A stretch of DNA of 64,000 nucleotides from an uncultured Pirellula sp. (GTDB taxonomy: Bacteria; Planctomycetota; Planctomycetia; Pirellulales; Pirellulaceae). The DNA lies in assembly GCA_903892355.1 (NCBI GenBank), contig CAITIE010000051.1, positions 27,310 through 91,309 on the forward strand, in the 5' to 3' direction. Position 1 is the stretch's first letter. Each line of letters starts with the position of its first letter. Below are positions 26,309 to 35,991 of this stretch, one piece after another. The position numbers and the translations under genes were made by a program. The notes beneath the pieces are model-generated. The model worked only from the letters and a program-made list of their open reading frames with translations, searched no databases and had not been told where the DNA came from.

Positions 26309-28065
26309 CTCCAATCAACCGTATCAGCAATGACGAGCTAGTAAAGATCTTTGAGGAGATGGCGGATCTTTTGGAGCTGTCCGGTGAGAACATGTTTCGC
26401 GTCCGCGCGTATCGTACCGGCGCTGCCGCGATCGCCAACCTGGCCCAACAATTGGCCGACTTGATCGCCTCTGGCCACGACTTGACCGAAATCGAAGGGA
26501 TCGGGTCCACGCTTGCGGAAAAGTCCAAAGTGATCCTTGAAACAGGGCGACTACCGCAGCTGGAAAAGCTACGCGAAGAGGTCCCTCCCAGCCTTCGCGA
26601 TATCATGCGGGTACCTGGACTAGGGGCCAAAAAAGCCATGAAGCTTTTCCAGGAACTCGGGGTCAAGGACCTGCCAGGCCTCCGTCAAGCTTGCGAGCGA
26701 GGGGTCATCGCTTCGATCAAGGGCTTCGGGGAAAAGACACAGCAATCGATCCTTCAAAATCTCAGCATTGTCGAGAAAGCTGCCCAGCGACTATCGATCG
26801 ATGCAGCAGATGCCTTGGTAGCGAAATTGCGATCCCACTTTGAATCGTGTCCCGAATTGCAACGGATCGAGTTTGCGGGAAGTTACCGGCGCGGGAAAGA
26901 GACGATCGGCGATTTGGACATCTTGGTCACCAGCGATTCCCCAGACGTGATCATGGAGCGATTTGCGAGTTTCCAACCCATCCAAGAAGTGTTAGTACGA
27001 GGCGATACGAAAATGAGCGTGCGGGTATCGGACGCATTCCAAGTCGACTTGCGCGTCGTCGGTCCCGAATCCTGGGGAGCAGCTCTCCAATACTTCACCG
27101 GCAGCAAAGAACACAACGTACGGATCCGCTCTATGGCCAAAGCCAAGGGGTTCAAAATCAATGAGTACGGACTCTTTGACGCCGAGGATGAGTCCAAGCG
27201 AATCGCTGGTGCGGAAGAATCTGAGATCTATCACCTCGTCGATTTGCCCTGGATCCCTCCCGAATTACGGGAAAACCGTTTTGAGTTCGAGGCAGATATT
27301 GAACTCCGAATTGCCTCGTTGCTCCGCTCAGAGCAAATCCGCGGCGATCTGCATATGCATACCGTCGCGACCGACGGTGAGAATACCATCGAGGAGATGG
27401 TGGCTGCCGCGAAGGCCCTCGGTTACTCTTACATTGCGATCACCGATCACTCCAAACGGGTAAGCGTTGCGCGGGGACTCGACGCGGAGCGATTGCTAGC
27501 GCAGTGGAAGGAAATCGACACGATCAATAAAAGACAAAGCAAGTCCACACAGCAAGACCAAGGCTTTTGGATTCTTAAAGGAATCGAGTGCGATATCCTC
27601 GAGGATGGCACACTCGATCTTCCCGATGAAGTCCTCGAGCAGGCCGATTGGGTCACGGCCAGTATCCATTTCGGTCAGAAACAGACACGAGAGCAAATCA
27701 CCGATCGGATCGTGGGAGCACTCAGAAACCCCCATGTGCACGCGATATCTCACCCTACAGGTCGATTGATTTCGCGCCGGGCTGCCTATGAAGTCGATAT
27801 GGCTGCGGTGATCCAAGCGGCGAGCGAATTCAAAAAATGCTTGGAGATCAACGCTCACCCAGAGCGACTCGATCTCAACGACATTCACGCCATGAGCGCC
27901 GCCGATGCGGGTGTCACCCTGGTCATCAATACCGACGCCCACAGCACATCGCAATTGGGCCTCATGAACTACGGCGTTACCGTTGCCCGCCGAGCAGGGA
28001 TTTCAGCCTCGCAGGTCTTAAACTGCCTAGACGTCGATGCGCTGAAAAAACGGCTTCAGCGCTGA
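26305..28065 (+). CDS. polX: DNA polymerase X / 3'-5' exonuclease
   Basis: The 586-residue protein joins a family X polymerase with a PHP exonuclease. The N-terminal helix-hairpin-helix region (EIEGIGSTLAEK, MRVPGLGAKKA) binds DNA. GSYRRGKETIGDLDIL (192-207) supplies two of the catalytic aspartates, and VDLRVV gives the third near 250. Linked to it is the PHP domain from about residue 345 with DLHMHTVATDG, IAITDHS, GIECDIL and ISHPTGRL metal ligands. PolX fills short gaps in base-excision repair and proofreads through the PHP domain. Length is typical. It is translated from an ATG overlapping the glycosyltransferase stop. Confidence 0.95.
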   Translation: MTPINRISNDELVKIFEEMADLLELSGENMFRVRAYRTGAAAIANLAQQLADLIASGHDLTEIEGIGSTLAEKSKVILETGRLPQLEKLREEVPPSLRDIMRVPGLGAKKAMKLFQELGVKDLPGLRQACERGVIASIKGFGEKTQQSILQNLSIVEKAAQRLSIDAADALVAKLRSHFESCPELQRIEFAGSYRRGKETIGDLDILVTSDSPDVIMERFASFQPIQEVLVRGDTKMSVRVSDAFQVDLRVVGPESWGAALQYFTGSKEHNVRIRSMAKAKGFKINEYGLFDAEDESKRIAGAEESEIYHLVDLPWIPPELRENRFEFEADIELRIASLLRSEQIRGDLHMHTVATDGENTIEEMVAAAKALGYSYIAITDHSKRVSVARGLDAERLLAQWKEIDTINKRQSKSTQQDQGFWILKGIECDILEDGTLDLPDEVLEQADWVTASIHFGQKQTREQITDRIVGALRNPHVHAISHPTGRLISRRAAYEVDMAAVIQAASEFKKCLEINAHPERLDLNDIHAMSAADAGVTLVINTDAHSTSQLGLMNYGVTVARRAGISASQVLNCLDVDALKKRLQR

Positions 28066-28247
28066 CCCACCTGGAACGATTCCAAAGCCCAGGGGGTCAC
28101 GAGGATGGGTATACTAACTACCGCTTCAAAATTGCCCCTGTGGATCCGAATCCAATATTCACAGTATCCTTGAACTTCGCACAGCATTCTTAATTTCGAC
28201 TCACTATTTGCGTTTCACACTAGCACATCACACCGAGGAACCTCTCC

Positions 28248-29483
28248 ATGAAATTATCATCTCCCACACGACTCCTAGCGATCGGACTACTTTCCGTGTT
28301 TACGATTCCTGCCTTCGCCGACGATGCGATCCTCCGTAACCAGCATCAACAACCGTGCTATGTCGTAGGTAACCAACAAGTCGAAGTCGCAGTGACGGAG
28401 AATGGTGGCCACATGGCTCCAGTCACTTTCTATCGCGATTCGGACAAGCCCTTGAAACCTTACTACGTCAGTCCTTGGCAAGATGAGAAGCCATCGGAGA
28501 TGCCGGTACCGGTTTTGGTTCCGCTTCGGGGTGACTTCTTTTGCATGCCTTTCGGTGGTAACTCGGATGAAGTCTCCGGAGAAAAGCATCCGCCACACGG
28601 CGAGATCGCGGGTGCCAAATGGAAACCGCTCGGAACCAAGAAAGCTGGGGATGTCACCACCCTGACGATGGCCATCGACACCAAGATTCGCCGAGGGCGA
28701 GTTACCAAGGAGCTATCATTGGTCGATTCGCAGAATGTGGTTTATACCAAGCATACGATCGAAGGCTTCGCGGGACGGGTTCCGCTGGGCCATCACGCAA
28801 CTTTAGCCATGCCTGATGAAGTTGAGACAGTGCGACTAGCAGCAAGCCCATTCCGATTTGGGATGACCTACCCTGGAACCTTTAGCGACCCAAAACAACG
28901 CGAGTACCAATCCCTCCTACCCAATTCGAGGTGGAACTCGCTCGAAAAAGTACCGGTCGCATGGAAAGGTGAAGCGGATGCAGACCTTACGAAACTACCC
29001 GCCCGACCAGGCTTCGCGGACCTGATCCAACTCGTGAACGAACCATGGGAGAAGACCAACGGTCCTGCGTGGATGACCGCAACCTTTACCGATTCCAACT
29101 TCGTCTGGTTCTCCTTGAAGGACCCGGCGGTCTTGAGCACTACTGTTTTTTGGATCGAAAACCACGGTCGGCATGGGCATCCTTGGAACGGTCGCAATAA
29201 CTGCTTGGGCCTCGAGGATGTGACCGCCCATTTCGCCGATGGCTTGAAAGCGTCGATGGAAGATAACGCCTTAAGCAAAGAAGGGGTGCGAACCGCTGTC
29301 GAATTGAAAAGCGATAAACCGACAACGGTGAATTATATCCAGGGTGTGGTCAAGGTCCCGGAGGGATTTGAAATGGTGAAGACCCTCGAGTTCGCCCCCG
29401 GACAAGTCACCTTTGTTTCGACGACAGGAAAAAAGGTCACAGCACCCGTTCGGCATGAGTTTCTAAAAACAGGCAGTCTGTAA
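28248..29483 (+). CDS. exported protein of unknown function, mutarotase-like fold possible
   Basis: The 411-residue protein has a signal peptide (MKLSSPTRLLAIGLL to AFA, residues 1-24) and a GAGG ribosome site before its ATG. I do not recognise a named family. Alternating strands with motifs VAVTENGGHMAPV near 45, PPHGEIAGAKW near 115 and ENHGRHGHPWNGRNNCLGLEDV near 300 recall galactose-mutarotase-like beta-sandwich proteins (DUF4432 or aldose-epimerase-like); the late GHPWNGR segment is the best hint. This is inference only. It stands alone, convergent with the three-paralog operon (25 bases apart). Confidence 0.8.
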   Translation: MKLSSPTRLLAIGLLSVFTIPAFADDAILRNQHQQPCYVVGNQQVEVAVTENGGHMAPVTFYRDSDKPLKPYYVSPWQDEKPSEMPVPVLVPLRGDFFCMPFGGNSDEVSGEKHPPHGEIAGAKWKPLGTKKAGDVTTLTMAIDTKIRRGRVTKELSLVDSQNVVYTKHTIEGFAGRVPLGHHATLAMPDEVETVRLAASPFRFGMTYPGTFSDPKQREYQSLLPNSRWNSLEKVPVAWKGEADADLTKLPARPGFADLIQLVNEPWEKTNGPAWMTATFTDSNFVWFSLKDPAVLSTTVFWIENHGRHGHPWNGRNNCLGLEDVTAHFADGLKASMEDNALSKEGVRTAVELKSDKPTTVNYIQGVVKVPEGFEMVKTLEFAPGQVTFVSTTGKKVTAPVRHEFLKTGSL

Positions 29484-29508
29484 ACCGCGACGAGGGGCTA
29501 GTAGCGCT

Positions 29509-32319
29509 TCAGTTGAGCATTTCCTCCAATTCAGCAATCACATCTGCTGGATTTAATTCCGCGATGATGTGATAGCGCAAGTTCGATTGAGAGCCTGCGC
29601 TGTCGCTTGCGGAAATTTCGATCGGGATCGAAACAGGCAGTTTCTCGGAATAGCGCCCTATGAAATGGCGTGTATGCTCGCGAACACGCCGCTGGTAATT
29701 CGCAACTTCAGTAGCGATCCCGCTGCCGCGAACGTTATTCTTCAAATAGGCAGCAAGCTTTCGATTTGCGTAGGGGACAAAAGTTTCCGGATCCAACGTA
29801 ATCACCCCTGTATCAGCATCGATTAACATGGGGATACGATCTGACACGAGCGAGAACTTGGTTCGCCCCCGTGCGTTAAGGACTTCATGACGTAGCTCAC
29901 TTTTCTGGTCGGTCACGATCAAAAAATGAGACTGCTTGGGCGAAATAGCGAATAACGCGTCTGATTTTTTCGGAGGCAGAGTTAGATCTTTCTTATACAG
30001 ATTTCGTCCGAAATAACACCATAACCCACGTTGTGTTCCGGTGAACACCCCCAAGCTCTCATTGCTTGGCGAACTCACAAAACCAGGCTGTGGAACCAAA
30101 TCCAACAACTCGGGCTTGCTGGATTTAGGGGTTTGGAGAAGCAACTTCCGAATAGCATGTTTTCCAGAAGTCAGGTCGCCTGGTACTGACTGCACGTCGA
30201 ACTTTATTTTCTCGCGTGTTCCTGGTATGTCGTAAATGGATGCATCTTGATTCCGATTTCTAGATTTTCCCGCGTTTCGAATCGACTCGCTGAGAACAGG
30301 CTTGGACTTGGAAATCAGCATGCTCGGGATATTAGGCTGACTCTCATCGATATCAAACAGTCTCTCGGGCGCAACGAGCAGTTTTCTTTCCCCGTCAAAA
30401 CCAAAAAGAAATCCTTGAGATAGATACCCAAACGGTGTCCACAGTTGCCCTTCCCAGCTTTGATACTGCTGGAAGGAGACTTGGCCCGCTTCCGCCGATT
30501 TCAATGTCCCCTCGGGGAATACGTGCAACCCCGTGTTATCTTGGACCAGGAAAACATCACCTCCGGAACCGATGTATTTGATCGGGGTAGAAAACGTCAA
30601 CTCCTTGACATAATCCAGATTGGATCTCTCAAAGAAGTAACATTGGTTCATATTTTCGGAAGCCGGGACGACAGCAATGCGCGATTTTGAAAATGCAGCG
30701 GTACCTGCGTAACGACTGAGATTCCTTTCAGCGACAATCCGCATGGAGTTCAAATCGATCAATGCGATCCTTCGTTGCTGGGTCAAGGAGGCATCTCGAT
30801 TGGGCGTATCCCATATCAGTGCCTGTTGATTGGCATCGTCGATCTCGAAACCTCCGGGAGTGAACGGGAGAGTCAAATGCCTCGAAGCGACAAATACCTC
30901 CACCTGCAGAATGTCGCTTTCGGTCCCATCAGTAATCGTGGCGGAAAGAAGTTGCGAACCCAACTGCTCTCGGGACGGGGTCCATCGGATACGATTCCCT
31001 TCCTGGGTAACTCCGGAAGGGGTCGCAACCTGTGTCACACGGGCGCGCGAATCGATGGTTTCCAGCGTTACTTCAGCTTCGGTACCGGCGGTCAAAACCA
31101 ACGCGTCAGCGGGTCTCAAGGACAAACGAGGCACCTCAGGTAACTCCAATTCGTCCCAAGGAAGGAAGTGCAACGAGTCCGTATCCGCGAGAATTAGCAG
31201 ACGCTGTGTCGGAACCACGAGCAATTGCGGCAACAGAGCATCCGGAAACATAGTGGATCCGCCTTGGGCCGGTACCAAATCCACGTTTGCCGAATCCACA
31301 GGAAGGACAGGATCCCGTTTGACGGTGTAACTGATCGAAATCTCCTTCCCCACTGGACTCAAGGAGCGCGTCGAGCACGCTAGGATTTTGATAACCTTTT
31401 CTTCGCTCCTGCGATTCCCCGAGGATTTCTCCGCTTTCATTCCCCCGTCCGCGAATCGCTCACTCTCCAGTTCCTCGTATCCGATGACAAACGGTTCGTT
31501 ACCGAGAAACACGCTCGGGGAGATCGGCAACGCAACGTTTTTCTTCACCAGTTCCATGCTGTAGATCTCGCGTCCGACGATGGCTTGTTCTTCAAAAGGG
31601 TCGAGGCATAATTGCGGCTTTGCCACGCCGACCGAATGGACATAGGAGAATCGTTGTAAATCCTCGCTAAACTTGGAAAGCCGGGAGGAAACCCGAATCG
31701 AGCGAGGGTTCTCGACAAGATACAGCGTGCGGCCGGACGGGGATGGCGTGCACGAATACGCGCGACCAGGAATGTCACCGTGACTCATGAAGTCCTTGAC
31801 GCTGACTATTTCCGTTGAAGGCTCTCGCGAATCTCTCGTGGTGCAGTAGATGAACGGATCGTTGGTACTCAAGGATGTTGCAAGGTGGAGGCACCGACTC
31901 GCCTTGAGTTGAATCGAAGCCAATACCGAAAATTCATCGCTGCGTGTGGCATCGACCAAATGGAGTTCAGCCCCTGATTCGCAAGCAATCGCGAACAGCC
32001 TCCGCTGCCCGTAATTTTTATAAACGACATGGGACGGCTTGTCGGGCAACTGAACCTTTGAAACAGGTCGTCCCAAACCTGCTTGCAGATCGTCTGGACG
32101 GAAAAAATGCACTTCCTGATCCTGCCGATGAATCGCTGCAATGACGCCAGTCTCTGGTTGAACCGCGAACCTCGAGTAGGAGTCCGAAAGAGGCACAGAC
32201 TTTACCTCTGCACGAAGGCTCGATGCAGCGATTGCTCCCAACGCACAGTGCAAAACAAGCAAGCTAGAGAATCGAGTGATCAACACGATGATTGACTGGT
32301 TTCCAATGAATCTAAACAT
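29509..32319 (-). CDS. large exported protein of unknown function, paralog A of a three-gene set
   Basis: The 936-residue protein starts at an ATG that shares one base with the upstream stop (TGATG); a TTG three bases earlier is the only alternative. A signal peptide (about 10-37) precedes repeated strand blades resembling a beta-propeller (IAAIHRQDQEVHFF, LFAIACESGAELHLVD, TLYLVENPRSIRV). A middle segment (GTEAEVTLETI through IRWTPSREQLGSQLLS) looks like an Ig/cadherin-type domain. The C-terminal part has MLIDADTGVITLDPETF and then VSIPIEISASDSAGSQSNL, RYHIIAELNPADVIAELEE, which repeats in the next two genes. No catalytic motif is seen. Probably periplasmic or surface-located; function unknown. 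Confidence 0.8.
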   Translation of the reverse strand: MFRFIGNQSIIVLITRFSSLLVLHCALGAIAASSLRAEVKSVPLSDSYSRFAVQPETGVIAAIHRQDQEVHFFRPDDLQAGLGRPVSKVQLPDKPSHVVYKNYGQRRLFAIACESGAELHLVDATRSDEFSVLASIQLKASRCLHLATSLSTNDPFIYCTTRDSREPSTEIVSVKDFMSHGDIPGRAYSCTPSPSGRTLYLVENPRSIRVSSRLSKFSEDLQRFSYVHSVGVAKPQLCLDPFEEQAIVGREIYSMELVKKNVALPISPSVFLGNEPFVIGYEELESERFADGGMKAEKSSGNRRSEEKVIKILACSTRSLSPVGKEISISYTVKRDPVLPVDSANVDLVPAQGGSTMFPDALLPQLLVVPTQRLLILADTDSLHFLPWDELELPEVPRLSLRPADALVLTAGTEAEVTLETIDSRARVTQVATPSGVTQEGNRIRWTPSREQLGSQLLSATITDGTESDILQVEVFVASRHLTLPFTPGGFEIDDANQQALIWDTPNRDASLTQQRRIALIDLNSMRIVAERNLSRYAGTAAFSKSRIAVVPASENMNQCYFFERSNLDYVKELTFSTPIKYIGSGGDVFLVQDNTGLHVFPEGTLKSAEAGQVSFQQYQSWEGQLWTPFGYLSQGFLFGFDGERKLLVAPERLFDIDESQPNIPSMLISKSKPVLSESIRNAGKSRNRNQDASIYDIPGTREKIKFDVQSVPGDLTSGKHAIRKLLLQTPKSSKPELLDLVPQPGFVSSPSNESLGVFTGTQRGLWCYFGRNLYKKDLTLPPKKSDALFAISPKQSHFLIVTDQKSELRHEVLNARGRTKFSLVSDRIPMLIDADTGVITLDPETFVPYANRKLAAYLKNNVRGSGIATEVANYQRRVREHTRHFIGRYSEKLPVSIPIEISASDSAGSQSNLRYHIIAELNPADVIAELEEMLN

Positions 32320-34025
32320 CAACGCTTGGAACCTTCACGAAGGCTTTTTAGTTCAGACTCCAACCGCTCAAGCTTGGACTGAAGTGCTTTGAGCTTGACA
32401 GGTGGCGCACTTACCCCTGGCTTCTTGATTGCGTTGTCCTTCTTACTAACAAGGATGGGGTCGCTAAAAATCCTCTCCAATTCCTCTTCGACAGCTTCCA
32501 CTGGGATACTGTCATACAAAGCATACTGCAGAACAACTTCGTTTCCCTGCGAGTCGGAAGCTATCAACTTCACAGGAATGTTTACGAGGATCTGATTCTT
32601 TCCGACGGAAAGCAAACTGCGCATCATCGACTCTCGGCCATAAAGTCCCTCGAGGAACTCGGCAACATTCTTTCCATCGGTAGCGCTCTTGCGAGCCACC
32701 TGCAATAGTGCGTTGAGCCCTTGCTCCCGTGCCAGCGAGTTCTCAATCCGCAAATCCCCTGTCGCTGGTTCGATTGTACAAAATGTATAATCCGAGACTA
32801 GTTGGTAATTGTATGGCGGAATACCACCGGCAATTCCGTGGGTCAATTTTGTCTGCGTTTGCAGGGAATCCAAAAACAACTTGGTTTGGATGTGATCCCA
32901 AGTCATCGGGCCGATTTTAACGGGATAGAGCGGATTTCGAGTGTACGCGACCATCGACCCGGTCCCGATCGCAATCCCACCGATCGCATTTGCATGTAGA
33001 TGGAGCGACGACGGATCGATCTTGAAAGGAAATCGCGATTCCCGATGGCGAAAGAGTTTCCTCGCATCGACCGGACTCGTTGGGAAATCCAGAGACACAT
33101 CGACTAAGGGAGGATCTGAAAAGGGTACGGTTGCTGTGTACGCCACCACCGGCGCATACCCATTCGGCGGAGAGATTGGACCAAATTGAAAAACATTACC
33201 AGCGTCGATACTTGAAATCCGAACTCCGGTGTTGGTGCTGCTTGGGAGCCGATCCAAATCCCCGCGAACAGACTCAACAACTCGCTGCTGCAGGATGGGG
33301 ATCCCTTCGTTTGATCGACTCGAAATCACTTGCAACCGGTCATTCAACCAGAGTGAACCTTGGTTGGTACTGATCCCGACACTTTCAATCCTGGATTTCA
33401 CCAAAGGAACGGGACTGGGCAGTCGCTGAAAACTCGGCGTATCGAAGATGACGATATCATCACCACGGATGTCATCCGAATCCGATTGAAGCAATAGTGA
33501 TTGGTTTCGCGACACCATCTGTCGAACTTGGAACGGCAATCGAAACACCCGAACCTGCACTAAATCCTGCTCTTGGTACACCTCGAGCTTTTTTAACTTT
33601 GGATAGATGATCGCTAACTCGCTATCCACCCAGCATACTTGCTTCGGCTGCATGCCCAATACAACTTCATTTCGCAGCTTTGGACTTTTCAAGTCGATGA
33701 TGGCGAGTTTTGTCGTGTGCTGCGTCAAATCAATTCCACTATCCCTCATCTGAGGTTCGCGATACCAAACCGCAAACTTATGCTTATTGGGATGAACCGC
33801 GATTCCTTGGATCGGCAATGGAACCTCAGCGATTACGAATTGACTGACGGACGAGGTAACTTCAGATCGAGCGTCCGATTGGGCGCAGACTAAGTTAATA
33901 GGACCAAGAATAGACTGAAAAACCACGAGCCATGCGATCATCGAATATCGACTCATCGACATGCTCGCGGTCAGATCAACCTGCAATAAATAATTCGTTG
34001 GTAATTGTTGTCGATGAATCAGCAT
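32319..34025 (-). CDS. exported protein of unknown function, paralog B
   Basis: The 568-residue protein has a signal sequence ending near LVCA (about residue 48); an internal ATG at 33962 would give a normal 27-residue signal, so the true start may be there. The N-terminal domain opens with VPLPIQGIAVHPNKHKFAVW, closely matching VPLAVQGIAIAAESSSLVVW in paralog C. A later GGIPPYNYQLVSDYTF, IEPATGDLRIENSL segment resembles He_PIG/cadherin-like repeats. The end carries LVNIPVKLIASDSQGNEVVL, YALYDSIPVEAVEEELE and a short heptad coil (KLERLESELKSLREGSKR). It begins 17 bases after the stop of C and overlaps A. No enzyme motif seen. Confidence 0.8.
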   Translation of the reverse strand: MLIHRQQLPTNYLLQVDLTASMSMSRYSMIAWLVVFQSILGPINLVCAQSDARSEVTSSVSQFVIAEVPLPIQGIAVHPNKHKFAVWYREPQMRDSGIDLTQHTTKLAIIDLKSPKLRNEVVLGMQPKQVCWVDSELAIIYPKLKKLEVYQEQDLVQVRVFRLPFQVRQMVSRNQSLLLQSDSDDIRGDDIVIFDTPSFQRLPSPVPLVKSRIESVGISTNQGSLWLNDRLQVISSRSNEGIPILQQRVVESVRGDLDRLPSSTNTGVRISSIDAGNVFQFGPISPPNGYAPVVAYTATVPFSDPPLVDVSLDFPTSPVDARKLFRHRESRFPFKIDPSSLHLHANAIGGIAIGTGSMVAYTRNPLYPVKIGPMTWDHIQTKLFLDSLQTQTKLTHGIAGGIPPYNYQLVSDYTFCTIEPATGDLRIENSLAREQGLNALLQVARKSATDGKNVAEFLEGLYGRESMMRSLLSVGKNQILVNIPVKLIASDSQGNEVVLQYALYDSIPVEAVEEELERIFSDPILVSKKDNAIKKPGVSAPPVKLKALQSKLERLESELKSLREGSKR

Positions 34026-34042
34026 ACGTCTGCGTCGTGGGA

Positions 34043-35668
34043 CTACTTTCGCGAATCCGACTTGAGGGAAGAAATCTCTTTTTCGATTGCACTGATACGG
34101 TGATTGAGTCGAGTCAGTTCGTCCGATGTGTACGGGTGATCGATGCTCTCAAGTGGTACTGTAGCGATCACAAAATAGCGGATAGGAATTCTCGTATTCG
34201 CAGCATCGCAAACAGAAAGATCGATCGGAACCGAAATTGGAAGATCTACCAGCAGTGGAATCCCAACCCGTTGCTTCAATGTTTCACAATCGCTGACAAC
34301 CTTGCCGAGGATATCCTGGGGTGTGATCCCAGGCTTGCCATCCACGGCCCTTAACTTTTTCGCAAAATCCATCGCGCATACATTCTTTAGCGCCTCGTTG
34401 TCCACCGTAATGTCACCGCTATCCTCGGACAAAGTGATCCCAACGATGTCATGATGCATCGCAAATCGATATGGCAATTTGCCTCCTCGAATGGAGTGAC
34501 GGAGGCGTGTGGAACCAGAACTATCGAGCACAAAAGCAGACTGTTGAAAATCCCATGCTAAGGGCTCCTGCCCATTCAACCGTTCAAAGCGAGTGCAAAT
34601 CAATTCGCTGTCCACCGCTACAACCAAATCGCCAACGTCGTTGATCACCATGAGGGGAATCGGTCTCGATGTATTCCCGGGACGCTCGCCTTTGATGAGA
34701 ACTTGTCGATTCCTGTGCGATGATTCGAACATGATCGTGTCGAGCAGCAACTCAAATTGGAATCCTTTTTTGTGAACCTGAGAGTCCTTGACCCAATGAA
34801 TCGGTGCTCGAAGCTCCACGAAACCTGCATTGCCAGGCAAGACTATGGGGCTGTGGTACAGATGACCATCCACCGCATCGATATCGTAATTCTCACTTCG
34901 CAATCGCCCTCGCCAATCGTTCGTAGGCAGCGGCTCATAAGTATTCAAGACTTCGTTTGCTAAAGAACGAAAGCTGGGCTTGGTTAAAGAAATCGTTGTG
35001 GGCGATGCTACGATCAGCTTACAATCGAGCTTGTCATCGTACAAACACGGATCTACATAATTGCCTGACGGAGTCAAAACTCGCTGCTTAGTTGCCATCA
35101 ACGACTGGCGACTCTTACGCTGGGTGCGAATAAGTCGCCTTTGCGTCAGTGAATAGACCTCGACACCTTGCGACGACTGAACGACCAAGATATCTCCGGA
35201 TACTTTCATGTCCAATGGTTGGCTTTCCAACACAAATGATTGGGCCATGGAAAGGTCAGAACGGTTAGCCACCATCACCTTTTTTTGGTCGCTGCAAAAC
35301 ACAATCCAGTTCGATTGAATCGCAATCAACAGCGGTGGATGGTTCAGCGGAAAATTGCCCGAGCTTTCGTTTGTTGTCACGTTCACGACACGATAAAACA
35401 AAGCCGCAGGCTTGTCTCCTTGACCGGCGGATTCGCTCTCGAATCCCCAAACAACCAAACTGCTAGACTCCGCCGCAATGGCGATGCCTTGCACCGCGAG
35501 AGGGACCCTGAATTGCCGCAATGGTTGCATTGGATCCTGAGCAAACAATCCCGCTGGCAACGAAAAAAGGAACCCAACAAGCAACAACCATATCGATGTG
35601 CTTATCAGGGGATTGGTTTTTCGGCGGGGTTCGCCCACAATTGACTCACTCAAACAAACCATTTGCAT
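34043..35668 (-). CDS. exported protein of unknown function, paralog C
   Basis: The 541-residue protein has a signal peptide (STSIWLLLVGFLFSLPAGLFA, ending near residue 43). Like paralog B it starts its mature part with a VPLAVQGIAI strand and shows propeller-like blades (LVVAVDSELICTRFERL). It then has GGKLPYRFAMHHDIVGITL, SEDSGDITVDNEAL and the family ending LPISVPIDLSVCDAANTRIP, RYFVIATVPLESI, plus a C-terminal coil (NHRISAIEKEISSLKSD). It is the first gene of the operon and follows a 27-base inverted repeat at 35709-35735. The three genes probably arose by tandem duplication and diverged strongly. Function unknown. Confidence 0.8.
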   Translation of the reverse strand: MQMVCLSESIVGEPRRKTNPLISTSIWLLLVGFLFSLPAGLFAQDPMQPLRQFRVPLAVQGIAIAAESSSLVVWGFESESAGQGDKPAALFYRVVNVTTNESSGNFPLNHPPLLIAIQSNWIVFCSDQKKVMVANRSDLSMAQSFVLESQPLDMKVSGDILVVQSSQGVEVYSLTQRRLIRTQRKSRQSLMATKQRVLTPSGNYVDPCLYDDKLDCKLIVASPTTISLTKPSFRSLANEVLNTYEPLPTNDWRGRLRSENYDIDAVDGHLYHSPIVLPGNAGFVELRAPIHWVKDSQVHKKGFQFELLLDTIMFESSHRNRQVLIKGERPGNTSRPIPLMVINDVGDLVVAVDSELICTRFERLNGQEPLAWDFQQSAFVLDSSGSTRLRHSIRGGKLPYRFAMHHDIVGITLSEDSGDITVDNEALKNVCAMDFAKKLRAVDGKPGITPQDILGKVVSDCETLKQRVGIPLLVDLPISVPIDLSVCDAANTRIPIRYFVIATVPLESIDHPYTSDELTRLNHRISAIEKEISSLKSDSRK

Positions 35669-35991
35669 GCAACTCGGCTGCGGGAATGCGATACCTTCCC
35701 AAGATCCAAATCAATTGGTCCGTATCCAATTGATTGTAGCGTTTCACGATCCAACCGTTGGATGATTCGCCAACCGTTCGTTTATTCGACCTTTGGCAAG
35801 CAAACGGATTACTTTTGCCCTGCCTATCCTCGCTTTCTACCTTCGATTGTGCGAATGCAGCTTCGGCATCCTGCCCAGCTTTCCCCGCTTCGCAACCGCC
35901 GACAGGATTGACTCAGGAATCTATTGAAGTTGGACGATGAACGTGCTATCTGATGGGACTCTAACGCTCGTTACGTCTGCACCGGGGTCAT
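35669..35991. other. divergent intergenic region upstream of the three-paralog operon
   Basis: About 320 bases without a supported gene lie between the paralog C start (minus) and the putative outer-membrane protein (plus). A strong inverted repeat is at 35709-35735, close to the minus-strand start. A short plus-strand reading frame (35758-35940) has no recognisable features. Confidence 0.5.
35709..35735. promoter_or_regulatory. perfect 10-bp inverted repeat, operator or leader hairpin
   Basis: AATCAATTGG and CCAATTGATT are exact inverse complements separated by seven bases (TCCGTAT). The repeat lies 41-67 bases upstream of the paralog C start. It could be a dimeric repressor site or a 5' leader hairpin; there is no T run after it on either strand, so a terminator is unlikely. 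Confidence 0.6.
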
